Shown here: in pieces, positions 35,475 to 46,100 of the stretch
Position numbering within the stretch: the stretch's first letter is position 1
Layout: each line of letters opens with the position of its first letter
Program-made: the position numbers and the translations under genes
The notes under the pieces: generated by a model
Told to the model about the DNA's origin: nothing
Seen by the model: the letters and a program-made list of their open reading frames with translations, nothing else
Databases searched by the model: none
DNA from: UBA8752 sp040261275
GTDB taxonomy: Bacteria; Bacteroidota; Bacteroidia; Flavobacteriales_D; Sanyastnellaceae
NCBI GenBank assembly: GCA_040261275.1
Contig: JBDQOI010000004.1
Coordinates: 46,498 to 110,497, forward strand
Length of the DNA: 64,000 nucleotides
Direction: 5' to 3'

Positions 35475-36548
35475 TCAGACGAAGCGATGGGGAGGGAGAT
35501 CGGACCATTTGCCGCGCCCCCTCAGGAAGAAGTCGAGAACGATGCTGCCGCGGTAGTGACCTGCTGTGCGGGCCGGGGCCTCCAATCCAGAGCAAACCTG
35601 GATTTCCTTTTTCCGTTTCGCACCCATGGCCTTCCGTTGCCTACGGAAATCGCCATGGGCATTGATCACAGCCTTGAAGAAATCACTTTTACCTTCTGTC
35701 AAAAACCGCACCGCAGCGAGTCCGTCCAGACACTGCCTCCAAAAAATGCGGACCCCAATGCCATGGCGGTGGTCATTCTTCAGCAGCAGAAACAGGTTGT
35801 TGCGGAAATTGAGTTCGGCCTTTCTTGGACTCGATGCGTTGAGGGTTCCACCCCCCAAGTGGTAAACCAGGGCTGCAGTTGCGACACCAATGGCATGCCC
35901 GCGGTTTCTCAAGCGCCAACAGAGGTCGATTTCCTCCATGTGAGCGAAGAAGTCCTCATCCAGTCCATTTACCTCGCGCCACGCATCTGCCTGGACCAGC
36001 AATGCCGCTCCCGAGGCCCAGAAAACCTCGCGCTCCTCATCATACTGCCCTTGGTCCTCCTCGAAAACGTCGAAAATCCGTCCGGCGCAGAACATGAATC
36101 CATGGCGATCCATGTACCCCCCTGCGGCGCCCGCATATTCAAATTCTGAACGGCGTTCCCATGAGCGGATCTTCGGCTGGGCAGCGACCCAGCCCTGGCG
36201 CAGACAGGCGTCCACCATACCGTCCGTCCATCCTTCGGTCACCTCTACGTCGCTGTTCAATAACAGGACCCATTCTGAACTGCATTGCTCTTCCCATGCG
36301 GCGAGCCCCCGGTTGTAGCCTCCCGCAAATCCGTGGTTTTCATTGAGGGCCACTACGTGAACCTCCGGGAAATCAACCTCAAGCAACTGCCTACTCCCGT
36401 CCGTTGAGCCGTTGTCAATGACCACCACCTTGTCTTCGGCCCCGGTGTTTTCGCAAACCGAAGGCAGGTACCGCCTCAAATGTGCCTCTCCGTTCCAATT
36501 GAGAATGGCAACGGAGACCCTGCACCTCATGCGTTCCATGTCCTCCAT
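35475..36548 (-). CDS. Family 2 glycosyltransferase
   Basis: 357 residues. The GT-A fold has VSVAILNWNGE at the N-terminus, VVIDNGSTDGS, NHGFAGGYNRGL and LLLNSDVEV (DxD-like NSD). Rhamnosyltransferase-like blocks FWASGAALLV and GLDEDFFAHMEEIDLCWRL follow. It transfers a sugar onto a polysaccharide or lipid acceptor at the cytoplasmic membrane face. The ATG abuts the upstream GWxTD gene's TGA directly (TGAATG at 36551-36546). Confidence 0.88.
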   Translation of the reverse strand: MEDMERMRCRVSVAILNWNGEAHLRRYLPSVCENTGAEDKVVVIDNGSTDGSRQLLEVDFPEVHVVALNENHGFAGGYNRGLAAWEEQCSSEWVLLLNSDVEVTEGWTDGMVDACLRQGWVAAQPKIRSWERRSEFEYAGAAGGYMDRHGFMFCAGRIFDVFEEDQGQYDEEREVFWASGAALLVQADAWREVNGLDEDFFAHMEEIDLCWRLRNRGHAIGVATAALVYHLGGGTLNASSPRKAELNFRNNLFLLLKNDHRHGIGVRIFWRQCLDGLAAVRFLTEGKSDFFKAVINAHGDFRRQRKAMGAKRKKEIQVCSGLEAPARTAGHYRGSIVLDFFLRGRGKWSDLPPHRFV

Positions 36549-38066
36549 TCAGCGTGGATTGAAGAACAAGTCTTCGGGTTCCTCACGGCTATACGTATCC
36601 CTGCGCCCCAATTGGTTCAAGTTGGTTTCGACAACGGAGTGACCCAATTCGCGCGTCTTCAATATGTCCAGCCAATCGGAGTTGCGCAGTTCCTGTGGGT
36701 GGTCGCTGTGCAGCAATTCAAAGCATTCTCCCACCACTTGAGGAGCATAGAAAAGGAACCTGCGGTTGTTGAACTGCCCCGCCTTGTAGTAATGCCAGAT
36801 TTCATAAGGGTAGTACTGGGTGCCATGGTGCCGCTGCACCACGGTATTGGGCCGGCCATACCTCAATAGGATCCATCCCATGTCCGTTTCATGGCCTTCC
36901 CGGTTCGGACATCCTCCGTATTGATGGTCTGCAACGGCTGTTTCACGCCGATATTCCAGCCAAGCGCCCTTTGGGTCTTCCGCCGACCGAGAAATCCAAA
37001 AATGGTCGAGAAAGGACTGCAGTTGAAGCAGTTCCGCACCTTGGAGAACATACTCAATGGAGCGCCTTTCGCCCGCATTCGCAATCGGGATCAAGGTCTG
37101 AATCGCGGCGAACAGACTGTCCCTGTCGTTGTACTGCAAGACAAATGGAGAAAGCATTTCGGCCGCCTGTGCCGCGTCTTGCTCAGAGGACGAAATACCC
37201 TCCAACATCAGCGCTCCTGCCACCAACAATTCCTGCTCAGGTGTCATCACTTGAACCACCAACTCGCAAAGTCCTGCAGGTGGGGCAGGCAAAGCTTCGA
37301 GCAACGGCACCACGTAGGATGCCTTTTTCCGGAAGAAACGTTTGGTCCCTTCAATCCATTGGCCAGTTTCGCCGGGAGTTCGGAAACCGGCCACAACCAA
37401 GAAAGACCCTCCCTCGCCGAAAATTTCCGCTGTCCCGTAGATCTCGCCGTAGAAGGCGATCCGCTCCGCATCCGATGACACCCTCCTGTCCACCAGCGGC
37501 AATATGTCCTTGCCGGAACGGGAAAGGGGAGAGGGAGGGCTGGACAACGGAGCCACACCCTGCACAACAAATAAATCACTGATATCCAGACTGCTGGGCT
37601 CACTTAGCTCCACCACGGTTTCATACGTCAGGTGGGGGCGACCCGCCTCTCCCAAGTCTTCCACTTCCAACTCCAGGACATAGGGGCCCGCCCCCAATGG
37701 AATCCGCGCAATGTCCACAAAGTCACCTGGCCCCGGCAATTCACCGGTGCGCGCAGTGGACTTCGCAAACCCTGCTACCGTCCCCGTGCTGTCATAAGCC
37801 ACCACGGTCCACGTGACGGCCGCCCGAAAAGTCGAATCGGTAACGGGTGCCCATGTCGCGCCCTCCGAAAGGAATTCAACTTGAATTTCCAAAAACGGCC
37901 CGGCGTCAGGCGATTGAAACTGGCGTGTCGCCAGTCGAACCGAAGGCGGCGTCCCTTGATCTTGGGCAGACAAAATCGAAGACAACACCGTAAATGTCAG
38001 TAGGGTGAAGACGACCTTCTGGAACCAACACCTCTGAACTTGCGTTAAATTGAGCCCTATGAGCAT
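36549..38066 (-). CDS. GWxTD domain-containing secreted protein
   Basis: 505 residues from ATG 38066, giving a signal peptide (FTLLTFTVLSSILSAQ). The C-terminal region contains MGWILLRYGRPNTV and YYPYEIWHYY...RRFLFY, which match the GWxTD domain found mainly in Bacteroidota and related phyla. N-terminal residues ~40-300 are beta-rich. Role unknown; it is exported. The start codon lies within a few bases of the divergent surface-protein start (38059 or 38068). Confidence 0.75.
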   Translation of the reverse strand: MLIGLNLTQVQRCWFQKVVFTLLTFTVLSSILSAQDQGTPPSVRLATRQFQSPDAGPFLEIQVEFLSEGATWAPVTDSTFRAAVTWTVVAYDSTGTVAGFAKSTARTGELPGPGDFVDIARIPLGAGPYVLELEVEDLGEAGRPHLTYETVVELSEPSSLDISDLFVVQGVAPLSSPPSPLSRSGKDILPLVDRRVSSDAERIAFYGEIYGTAEIFGEGGSFLVVAGFRTPGETGQWIEGTKRFFRKKASYVVPLLEALPAPPAGLCELVVQVMTPEQELLVAGALMLEGISSSEQDAAQAAEMLSPFVLQYNDRDSLFAAIQTLIPIANAGERRSIEYVLQGAELLQLQSFLDHFWISRSAEDPKGAWLEYRRETAVADHQYGGCPNREGHETDMGWILLRYGRPNTVVQRHHGTQYYPYEIWHYYKAGQFNNRRFLFYAPQVVGECFELLHSDHPQELRNSDWLDILKTRELGHSVVETNLNQLGRRDTYSREEPEDLFFNPR

Positions 38067-40329
38067 CATGGAATGGCAAGATACATCGGTGGGAAAGTCT
38101 GCACTTCTCATATGTAGCCTCATGTTGTTGTGGTCCGGTTGGGCGCATGCGACGCACTTGGTCGGTGGCGAGATGTACTACGATTACATCGGAAACGACC
38201 AATACGAAGTGCACCTGATCATTTACCGTGATTGCGGCCCGACCAATACCAATGGAACAGGTTTTGACACAGATGCAGCGCTGGGGATTTACGAGGGAAA
38301 TACGCTCTTTAGCACATTGACGGTACCACTGGATTTCAACACCGTCACTGAGATTGACCTGCAGAGCGGCAATCCATGTGCGCAACTCCCACCGGGTGTC
38401 TGTGTCGAACGCGCCCTCTACAACACCATCATCACATTGCCTCCGAGCGAGGAAGCTTACACCATCGTTCACCAGCGATGCTGCCGCAATCCCCAGGTCA
38501 TCAACTTGATTGACCCCATGAACACAGGGTTCAGCATTTTTGGAACCGTCCCGCCGGTCCTGGGCAACCCCGATCTGAATGTGGACGAGAACAGTTCACC
38601 TCGGTTCGACTTCCTTCCTCAGGCATACGTATGCCTGGGAGAGCCCTTTACCCTTGCCAATCCGGCGGAAGACCTGGATGGGGACAGCCTTCTTTTCACC
38701 CTGGGAGACCTTTTTATTGGTGGGACACCTACGGCACCCTCTCCCAATCCACCATTGGGCCCTCCCTTCGACAATGTCACTTGGGAAAGTGGCTTCACCG
38801 CCCAATATCCAATGGGCACTGCTGAAAGCGATTGGATCTCCATCGACCCCTCCACGGGAACCGTCACCGGGATCCCCAATCAGGTCGGCAAATACGTCGT
38901 GGGGATCTATGTCAACGAATTCCGGCAAGACAGCAATGGAAACTGGATGAACCTCGGCAAGATGGTTCGCGATTTCACCATTGACGTGGTTGCCTGTGAA
39001 CTGGAGCTGCCCAACATCACGTGGCCTCAGCCATGCACGGGATTGGCCGTTGATTTTGGCGTCGACGCCGACCAAGGGGTTTTCTCCTGGGATTTCGGTG
39101 AGACAGGTGAGGAAGATGTAAGCGCTGAAACTGCGCCATCACACACCTACAACCAGCAGGGACAGTACAATGTCTCGCTCGCTTTCGACCTGGGCGGCTG
39201 CGGGGACAGTCTGCAACAAACCATTCTCGTCGGCGCTCCCATTGAGGCCACTTTCGAGCTCCTCGGCGCCCAATGTGCAGCAGGCGGATGGAATCAAGAA
39301 GTGGTGTTTTCGGGAGATCCCCCAGGAAGTTCCGGCTCATTGGTGTGGTACGTTGATGAAAATGAGGCCGGAACCGGCACATCGACACCTCCCTTGCTGG
39401 TCCCTCCGGGCAACCACACCATCACGGCCACATTGACCAATGAAATTGGCTGTGTCGCAGAGTTTGATGTGGACGTGGAATTGGATGCCTTGCCTCAAGC
39501 CGTCTTTGCCATTTCTACGCCCCCCTGCAATGGATTGGACGTTTCTTTTTCAAACGCATCTCTGGACGCGGTGAGTTTCCAGTGGACCTTTGACTTGAGC
39601 GACCCGGGAACGGGAGTGGGGCCTGAGAGCACCTCGGAGTCCCCGGATTGGACTTACGCCGATTACGGCGCTTACACTGCACAGCTCATCGCCCAGCCAG
39701 GTGAAGCCTGTGCAGACACCACCACCGCGACCGTCAACGTTTATCCGGAGGACCCCTTGGTCATGTCATTCTCTGCCACAGAACCCCTGGCGTGCTCCAT
39801 GGAAACGACCGTGGACTTCATCTTTACGGGGAACAACGCCAACACCATCTCATGGGATTTCGGATCCGCGGGAAGTGCCTCTGGGGATACCATCACATTC
39901 GACTTCGAGACCTCTGGGGCCTTTCCCGTCAGCCTCACGATTGAAAACGAGGAATGCGGCACCCAGCAGACCTCCGACTTTGAGGTGTACGTGCCCGAGT
40001 TGGTTTCAGAACTGGAGTTGGTCATCCCCAACGTCCTGACGCCCAATGCCGACGGAAAAAACGACCGCTTTCGGGTAGGCACACGGAGAATAGATGACAA
40101 TGGCGTCATTCCCACCAATACGGCGTCTTTCAGCCAATTTCGATTGCAGATTTATGACCGTTGGGGTGTACGCGTTCATCAATCCGAGGGAGTGGGTGCC
40201 GGATGGGACGGCCGGATTGGTGGTGAAGTGGCGGCCCCGGGCACGTATTACTACATCCTCAATGCCGACCACGGTTGTTTGGACAATGAAATCGAGGAAG
40301 TAGGGGAGTTGACCCTCATTCTGGATTGA
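38059..40329 (+). CDS. PKD-repeat surface protein with T9SS type B C-terminal domain
   Basis: 756 residues from ATG 38059 (ATG 38068 possible), with a signal peptide ending GWAHA. An N-terminal Cys-containing beta domain (HLVGGEMYYDYIGNDQYEV) is common in gliding-type adhesins. PKD-like modules follow (FSWDFGETG, SFQWTFDLSD, ISWDFGSAG). The C-terminus PNVLTPNADGKNDRFRV...IYDRWG...GTYYYIL is the CHU_C/type B sorting domain for T9SS export. Likely a cell-surface adhesin or matrix protein. Overlaps the convergent gene by 14 bp. Confidence 0.85.
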   Translation: MSIMEWQDTSVGKSALLICSLMLLWSGWAHATHLVGGEMYYDYIGNDQYEVHLIIYRDCGPTNTNGTGFDTDAALGIYEGNTLFSTLTVPLDFNTVTEIDLQSGNPCAQLPPGVCVERALYNTIITLPPSEEAYTIVHQRCCRNPQVINLIDPMNTGFSIFGTVPPVLGNPDLNVDENSSPRFDFLPQAYVCLGEPFTLANPAEDLDGDSLLFTLGDLFIGGTPTAPSPNPPLGPPFDNVTWESGFTAQYPMGTAESDWISIDPSTGTVTGIPNQVGKYVVGIYVNEFRQDSNGNWMNLGKMVRDFTIDVVACELELPNITWPQPCTGLAVDFGVDADQGVFSWDFGETGEEDVSAETAPSHTYNQQGQYNVSLAFDLGGCGDSLQQTILVGAPIEATFELLGAQCAAGGWNQEVVFSGDPPGSSGSLVWYVDENEAGTGTSTPPLLVPPGNHTITATLTNEIGCVAEFDVDVELDALPQAVFAISTPPCNGLDVSFSNASLDAVSFQWTFDLSDPGTGVGPESTSESPDWTYADYGAYTAQLIAQPGEACADTTTATVNVYPEDPLVMSFSATEPLACSMETTVDFIFTGNNANTISWDFGSAGSASGDTITFDFETSGAFPVSLTIENEECGTQQTSDFEVYVPELVSELELVIPNVLTPNADGKNDRFRVGTRRIDDNGVIPTNTASFSQFRLQIYDRWGVRVHQSEGVGAGWDGRIGGEVAAPGTYYYILNADHGCLDNEIEEVGELTLILD

Positions 40330-40663
40330 GCGTCCGCCGAAAGAATCGGGTTTGCTCCACACAGCAGGTCACGGATCGGAAGGCATCATACCATTCACTG
40401 ACGCCCCGTTGCTTGGCCGTTCGGTGGTCGCTGTGTCTGCTCCATTCCCCTATGGCCTCCGCATCGCGCCAATAACTGATGAAGATCCCATTACGCCCGT
40501 TGCGCAGTGATTCAAAGCCCAAGTAACCCTCAATTTGCCGGGCTTCAGCCAACACATGTTCCATGGCTTCCTGGTAGCCGGGAGGGTCAAGGGGACGTTC
40601 GGACAGAAAGATACTGGCGTAACATCCCGGGGTCAGTGTGAGCTCATCGTGAATCAAAGACAT
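40316..40663 (-). CDS. ABM-domain (antibiotic biosynthesis monooxygenase-like) protein
   Basis: 115 residues from ATG 40663. Features are YASIFLSER, MEHVLAEARQIEGYLGFESLR and GIFISYWRDAEAIGEWSRHSDH, the usual ferredoxin-like ABM dimer elements. Such proteins are often haem- or quinone-related monooxygenases, or stress proteins of unknown substrate. The start lies 32 nt from the divergent GNAT gene. Confidence 0.75.
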   Translation of the reverse strand: MSLIHDELTLTPGCYASIFLSERPLDPPGYQEAMEHVLAEARQIEGYLGFESLRNGRNGIFISYWRDAEAIGEWSRHSDHRTAKQRGVSEWYDAFRSVTCCVEQTRFFRRTLNPE

Positions 40664-40695
40664 GCCGTGAAGGTCGCAAAGTCCATCTTTGCCAC

Positions 40696-41517
40696 ATGAA
40701 CGCCGCATGGGATCGGGCATTCCCGCACTGTGTCCACGATGCCGCCGGAAGGCGTACACCGGTGACTCTGCGGATGGGGGTTTCGGCCACCATTACCCCA
40801 CCCTGGGCCCAGGATGCGGGCAGCGATACGAACGTGAAAGCGCTGCTGAAGAGTCTTCGCGAAAGCCAAGTTTCGTTGATGGTGCTCGACCTTCCTGCGG
40901 GGGCGGCTCTTCCTGAAGAATTGCCGGCGCGTTGTTGGGCGGTTGAACGCCACACCCGCCAATTGACGTTGGGTGAATTGGATCCCGTTGAAAGTTGGCC
41001 GAGTCACAGGAAAAAGCAGCTTCGCAGGGCCGAAAGGGAGGGAATGGCCGTCTCTGCTGCCAGCGATGTGGACCTGTTGGTCAATCTTCATCAAGCTTCC
41101 CGCCATAGGAAAGGGCTCAACAGCGATGAAATCATGCTGCGGCGCCTGCTGACCGAACTGTTGCAGGAGTCTGACACTTGCGCTCTTGTCGTCAAGAACA
41201 GCCAGGGCGAACCCTTGGCAGGAGGGGTGTTCCACGGCGCTGAAGACAACCGCTGCATCTATGGCTTCGGCGGTCAATTCAGGACGGACGCTCCCGGTGA
41301 AAGCAGCCGAGCGAGCGTCATGCTCATTGCGGAAGCCATGCGACACGCATCAAAAACGGGCAAAACCATTTTTGATTTCGGCGGCAGCATGGACACAGGC
41401 GTTGACCGCTTCTACGCCGAATTCGGCGCTGTCAAAGTGACCAAGTGGAAGATCGTCAGGGCGGCAGCCTGGCTGCGGCCCTTGCTCAGGTGGTATCGCC
41501 CCGACCTGATTTCTTGA
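40696..41517 (+). CDS. FemAB/GNAT-type acyltransferase
   Basis: 273 residues. An N-terminal degenerate GNAT fold is followed by a C-terminal FemAB-like core (SHRKKQLRRAEREGM, LHQASRHRKGL, EPLAGGVFHG, IFDFGGSMDTGVDRFYAEFGA). Such enzymes transfer acyl or aminoacyl groups to small molecules, peptides or polysaccharides; the substrate is unknown. A CATCTTTG box lies 4 nt upstream of the ATG. The stop is 6 nt from the convergent adenosine deaminase stop. Confidence 0.75.
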   Translation: MNAAWDRAFPHCVHDAAGRRTPVTLRMGVSATITPPWAQDAGSDTNVKALLKSLRESQVSLMVLDLPAGAALPEELPARCWAVERHTRQLTLGELDPVESWPSHRKKQLRRAEREGMAVSAASDVDLLVNLHQASRHRKGLNSDEIMLRRLLTELLQESDTCALVVKNSQGEPLAGGVFHGAEDNRCIYGFGGQFRTDAPGESSRASVMLIAEAMRHASKTGKTIFDFGGSMDTGVDRFYAEFGAVKVTKWKIVRAAAWLRPLLRWYRPDLIS

Positions 41518-41523
41518 GCACAC

Positions 41524-42525
41524 TCAAACGGGCCAGACCGCCTGCTTGCGTTCCTCCGGAATAAAGCAGGCCTCCCTGCCCCACGCATTGATTTGCACGA
41601 ACTCTGACTCCGTGAACCCCAGACCGTCCCGGAGGAGGCGGTATTCGTCCATGATGTCAATGTTCATGATGCCGGGGTCATCTGTATTCACAGTGGTCCG
41701 AATTCCTGCCTCCATGATCTTCCGGAACGGGTGCGACTCTCGGGTCGGACAAACGCCGCTCAGCCAATTCGACGTTGGACACAACTCGAGCACGGTACCG
41801 CGCTCCCGCACGAATTCCAACACCTCCGGGTCCTCCAATATCCGCACACCGTGACCGATGCGGTCGGCGTGCAGCATTTCAATCGAATGGCGAATGTTCC
41901 TTGCCGCTTGCGGCCCTTCCGCCTCTCCCGCATGGATGGTCACTTTGAAGCCCTCTGACTTGGCCCTCTCGAACAAGGGGACAAAGGGCTCGGGGCCTAC
42001 CGCCAGCTCATTGTCGGCCAGGTCGATGGCCAGAAAATCCTCTTTCTTCTCGATGGCGAAGTCCAACCAGTAGCGGTTCTCATCCACCGTCTTGATCCGC
42101 TGAAGCAAGCAAATCAATCCCACTGCCAACGGAAAATCGCGCTCTGCACGCTGCACGCCCCGCATGACCGCTGCATGCATGGAATCGGGTGTCAATGAGG
42201 CATGGACATCACACAAAAAGCTGGGGGCATACCGCAATTCCAGCAAGCGGACACCGTTATTGGACATATCCTCACAGCATTCGTACGTCATGCGCTCGAT
42301 GACCTCGGTGGAGTCCAACAAGTCCCGATGTCCCAAGAAAATGTTGAGCAGTGTCGGCAGATCACCGACCGGTTCCGTAATCAGGAAATCCCTTCGGAAA
42401 GTCGCCTCGTCCAGCTTTCGCCCCTTGGCTTGCAACAACTCTTTGAGCAAGGCCTGGCGCGCCGTCAATTCCAGATGACAGTGCAATTCGACTTTGGGAA
42501 GGACTTTCAGGGCTTCGTCATGCAT
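41524..42525 (-). CDS. Adenosine deaminase
   Basis: 333 residues from ATG 42525. Zinc ligands are His15 and His17 (VELHCHLE); HAGEAEGP has the third His and the catalytic Glu; DRIGHGVRI has the catalytic His; NTDDPGIMN supplies the Asp pair. It converts adenosine to inosine in purine salvage. The adenine deaminase subgroup shares these motifs and is not excluded. An exact TAGATTTG box lies 6 nt before the ATG. Confidence 0.9.
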   Translation of the reverse strand: MHDEALKVLPKVELHCHLELTARQALLKELLQAKGRKLDEATFRRDFLITEPVGDLPTLLNIFLGHRDLLDSTEVIERMTYECCEDMSNNGVRLLELRYAPSFLCDVHASLTPDSMHAAVMRGVQRAERDFPLAVGLICLLQRIKTVDENRYWLDFAIEKKEDFLAIDLADNELAVGPEPFVPLFERAKSEGFKVTIHAGEAEGPQAARNIRHSIEMLHADRIGHGVRILEDPEVLEFVRERGTVLELCPTSNWLSGVCPTRESHPFRKIMEAGIRTTVNTDDPGIMNIDIMDEYRLLRDGLGFTESEFVQINAWGREACFIPEERKQAVWPV

Positions 42526-42531
42526 GACTTG

Positions 42532-42539
42532 CAAATCTA
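42532..42539 (-). promoter_or_regulatory. -7 box TAGATTTG 6 nt before the adenosine deaminase ATG
   Basis: Exact TAnnTTTG match on the minus strand. The expected transcription start would fall on or next to the ATG. No TTTG at the -33 position. Confidence 0.45.
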
Positions 42540-42617
42540 CGCCTTCGACCACCGGATGTTGATTTCAGAGAAGACTACGCTGAAGGTCGCACCCTTCCAC
42601 CGTGCATCTTCGCCTTC

Positions 42618-43142
42618 ATGATTGGAATAGGAGCCCGCATCGCCCATCCTAAGTACGGAGAGGGTGCCATTTTCGGAGAATCTGGAGCCGCCTGGCGCAT
42701 TTTCTTCCAAGAGCACGGCGAAAAGGAATTGGCCAAGACCTACGAATCTTACGAGGTCATAGACCCCGCCCCAGAAACTTCCGTGGGCATCGATATCGAG
42801 GACGTGATCAGCGCCGTTGAAAATGTGTTCGATCAATACCTGGAATCCCCTGAGCCCATCGACCTCGGTGACAAATGGGAGGGAGGCACGATGGAATTAA
42901 AGCCCGGCGAGGAAGGACTGAAATCCAAGGAGATTCCCATCGAGACTTTCTTCCACAAGATTGTCATGCTCCGCGATCGTCTTCGCGTTTTGGAGCAGAA
43001 CATCAACAGCCACGGCAAGCTCAGCGACGAGGACAAGGTCAACCTACAGCAATACATCACCCGCTGCTATGGCTCACTGACCACATTCAACGTTCTCTTC
43101 GACAGCAAAGAGGATTGGTTCGTGGGGGGAAAGAAGGACTGA
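42618..43142 (+). CDS. Conserved Bacteroidota hypothetical protein
   Basis: 174 residues. The N-terminus IGARIAHPKYGEGAIFGE resembles the small beta-barrel found in UvrD/PcrA tails and CarD-like proteins. The C-terminal ~70 residues (EIPIETFFHKIVMLRDRLRVL, then a helical NLQQYITRCYGSLTTFN) look strongly conserved in Bacteroidota as far as I recall. No signal peptide. Function unknown; a nucleic-acid or polymerase-associated role is only a guess from the barrel. Confidence 0.75.
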   Translation: MIGIGARIAHPKYGEGAIFGESGAAWRIFFQEHGEKELAKTYESYEVIDPAPETSVGIDIEDVISAVENVFDQYLESPEPIDLGDKWEGGTMELKPGEEGLKSKEIPIETFFHKIVMLRDRLRVLEQNINSHGKLSDEDKVNLQQYITRCYGSLTTFNVLFDSKEDWFVGGKKD

Positions 43143-43163
43143 CCCTTTCCGGGCGCTCCACCC

Positions 43164-46100
43164 TCAACGCACCACGGTCAACGTGCCGCTGAACTGCTCG
43201 GGGTAATTCCCGTGCGCCCATCGCACCTGCACGCTCCAGGCATAGGTGCCGTCCTTCACATAGTGAAGGCCATCATCTCTTTGGTCCTGGCCCAGCCATG
43301 CTTCTTGCGGATTGGTGGAGGTGAATACCGTTTCTCCCCAACGATTGAAGACACTGAACACGTAATCCTCCGTGCCGAACGCCTGTCCCAGGGGAAGGAA
43401 AGCATCGTTGACGCCGTCATTGTTGGGGGAGAAGGCATTGGGCACGAAAAGCAGCAAATCCATCTCGGTGAAATGGGCCACAACCCGGACCGCACCATCC
43501 TCAGGGAGTAAGACCTCGAGCTCGGGTGCAATCAGATTGGAATTTGACAATCCGCCCAGAACTTCCCAGCGGTCAAATTTCCAATCCCCACCTGCCGTGG
43601 CCTCGAAGGCTTGAGGCCCATCCGCCACAAAACTATCGGTCCAATAGTCTGATACGGTGGCCAGGTCAACAACGCGCACCGTCCCTGCCCCTGCTGGCAA
43701 GACGCGCACCTCCAGGTCCACATGCTCAACGTATTCGAAGTGGGCAACGACCGTGCCTCCGGTATCCACGGTGAGGACCACATCGGATGTTGTCAGGTCG
43801 GGGGCCACCGAATTCGCGTCCAGCTCCCAATGGGAAAAGGACCACCACTGTGTGGCATTGGCTTCCAGATCAAATTCGCCGTCAAACAGCTCTTGCGAAG
43901 AGGGGAAAGGACCCAAAGTCACACCATCCAGAGACAGGGATCCCGTACCTGGGGGGTCCACCGAAAAAACCAAGGTTTCAGGAGGAACCGGCTCACCGAA
44001 ATGGGCCATGATGGTCACATCTCCACTGATCTCGATGGAAATCACGCTGTCCTGAATATCGTCGATGACCAGGTCACCTGAAATGACTTCCCAGTAGAGG
44101 AATTCAGCGCCTTCGCATTCCTCCTCACCCTCGAGCGAAATGGGAACGCCCTCCCAATAGGTTCCTGAGAACGGCACCATGGCGGGGGTCACATCAAACG
44201 AATTCAATTCGACCTCGCCACATCCATCAATCAACAGCGTCAATCCCACCGGAACCACGTCATAACAGTCCTCCATACCGGTCAGGACGGTCTCATTGCA
44301 CCGCGTATCGATGAAGTCGTGGATTTGCTGCACCTCATTCTGCCAGGTGGCGTAATCGCCCCCCCAGCGATCGATTTGCCGGGGCATTTCAGGATCGATG
44401 ACCGCAATCATGCTGTCGAGCACCGCGTGCATGTTGTCACAGGAGAAATGGGTATTGCCCAAGTCCGCCCAACGGTTGATGTAGGTCGCCCAGAACTCAT
44501 CGTTGTCCATGAGCGCGTTCAACACAGGGATGTGCCCCTGTCCGCCCACGTTCCCCATGTTCTCGGGATTGCAAGGGTCCGCTCCAGCCCCCGTGTCGGG
44601 AAGCCCGGTGTAGTTCGCCCCGTGCCCGAAGGTATTGTCCAGGTCCCACAAGGCGTAACGCCAGCGGCGGCCATCTCCATCGGGGTTCCTTCCGCGCCAC
44701 CATGCGGTATTCCAATTCAACCAGTCCGCACACACCACGTAACTGTTCAAGATGAAGTAGTCGATGAGCGACATCTCGTTGAGCTCACTGATCGCTTCCT
44801 CATAGTTGGCTTGCACCGTCATGTCATTGCCGGTGATGAAGTCCACGAGGTCATACCAATCCCCCCCATTGCCATACTCAGTCCAAGTGCCACCCCACGT
44901 CTTGAGGAAGTCGATGTCGTAACGTCCCTGATCGTAATAGCGGTTCGTAAAATCACTGTCGTCCACCTTTTCACGGTACTCATAGACGCCCCAATACTGA
45001 CCGTTGATGTAGAGCACGCAGCTCTCGTTGGTCCGTTCATCGAGGTGCAAATCCGAAACGCCACTCAAGGTCTGACAATAGGCATCCCGAATGTGTCCCC
45101 CTCCGGAGAACGGGTAGTTGTCGTTTGCCGCCGCCTTGAAAATCAGGCGTTGAAACTTGCCGCGGTTCGAGATGTGAAACAGCTCGGCATCGACCACATC
45201 ATCGTAGCCCATCTGGTCCCGGGTGATGTAGTCGAATCCTTTCTGCGGGTATGCGTTGGAGTCGTTTCCGTGCTCGTTGGAATCGCCTTCGGCTTCCACC
45301 CAGAACTCGCCGCCTTCGTGAAAGAACTCAATGTGCATGGGCTCATCTCCGAACCAAGCACCGTCCTCCAGTCCGGGACCGCTCACACTGACCACGCGAA
45401 TCGCATGCTGATCAGCACCGAAAAAATAGGTGTTGGTCTCAATGAAGCTGGGGGCCAGCACACCGCTTGGGTCAATGACAACGGCACGCACCACGGTGGT
45501 CTCAAACAGGCCAATCGGAATGGAATAGGGGAGACTCATGTCCGTTGGCTTGTAGCCATCGAGGGTATAGTAAACCTCCATGCCCGCCGGAGCGCTGATG
45601 TCCAACGAGAAGGCATTGGCATGATACCCAGGGGCCTCGCCCATCAGTGGCATGGGAGCGTATCCGTCAAAGAGGAATCCTGCAGCACCGGCATTGGTCG
45701 CATTGGGGGTAGGGGCCGTGCAGACCTTCCAATCGCCACTTCCATCGACGTCGCGGGACCAACTGTGGTCTTCCTGGTTGGTCGACACGTCGGTGCCATA
45801 GGTGTAGCTCTCCAGAATATTGCCGGACGCATCCGCTAAAACCACGCTTTCCTGCTTGCACTGGTGGATTCGGAAGTTGGTGTTGAGGAATCCCCCTGCA
45901 TACAGGTTGCCCACCTGGGCCTCGCTGCTGCACATGATCATTTGGAAACCGTTGGGAGGAACGACAATGCCTGCGGGTATCTCGAATTTCGTGGGGTTGT
46001 CCAAATCATCGGACAAGTGCCAGCCACCAATATCCACGGGGTCGGTGGTCCCGTTGTAGAGCTCTACGAAGTCCTCGTTGTTGCCCGCTACATTGAGCGA

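Noticed and set aside
44319..45839. Long open frame (506 codons) on the plus strand inside the CotH gene
   Set aside because: It is antisense to a gene with clear domains. Long antisense frames are expected in GC-rich coding DNA. Similar frames at 57364-58587, 55164-56579 and 60986-62491 were rejected for the same reason.
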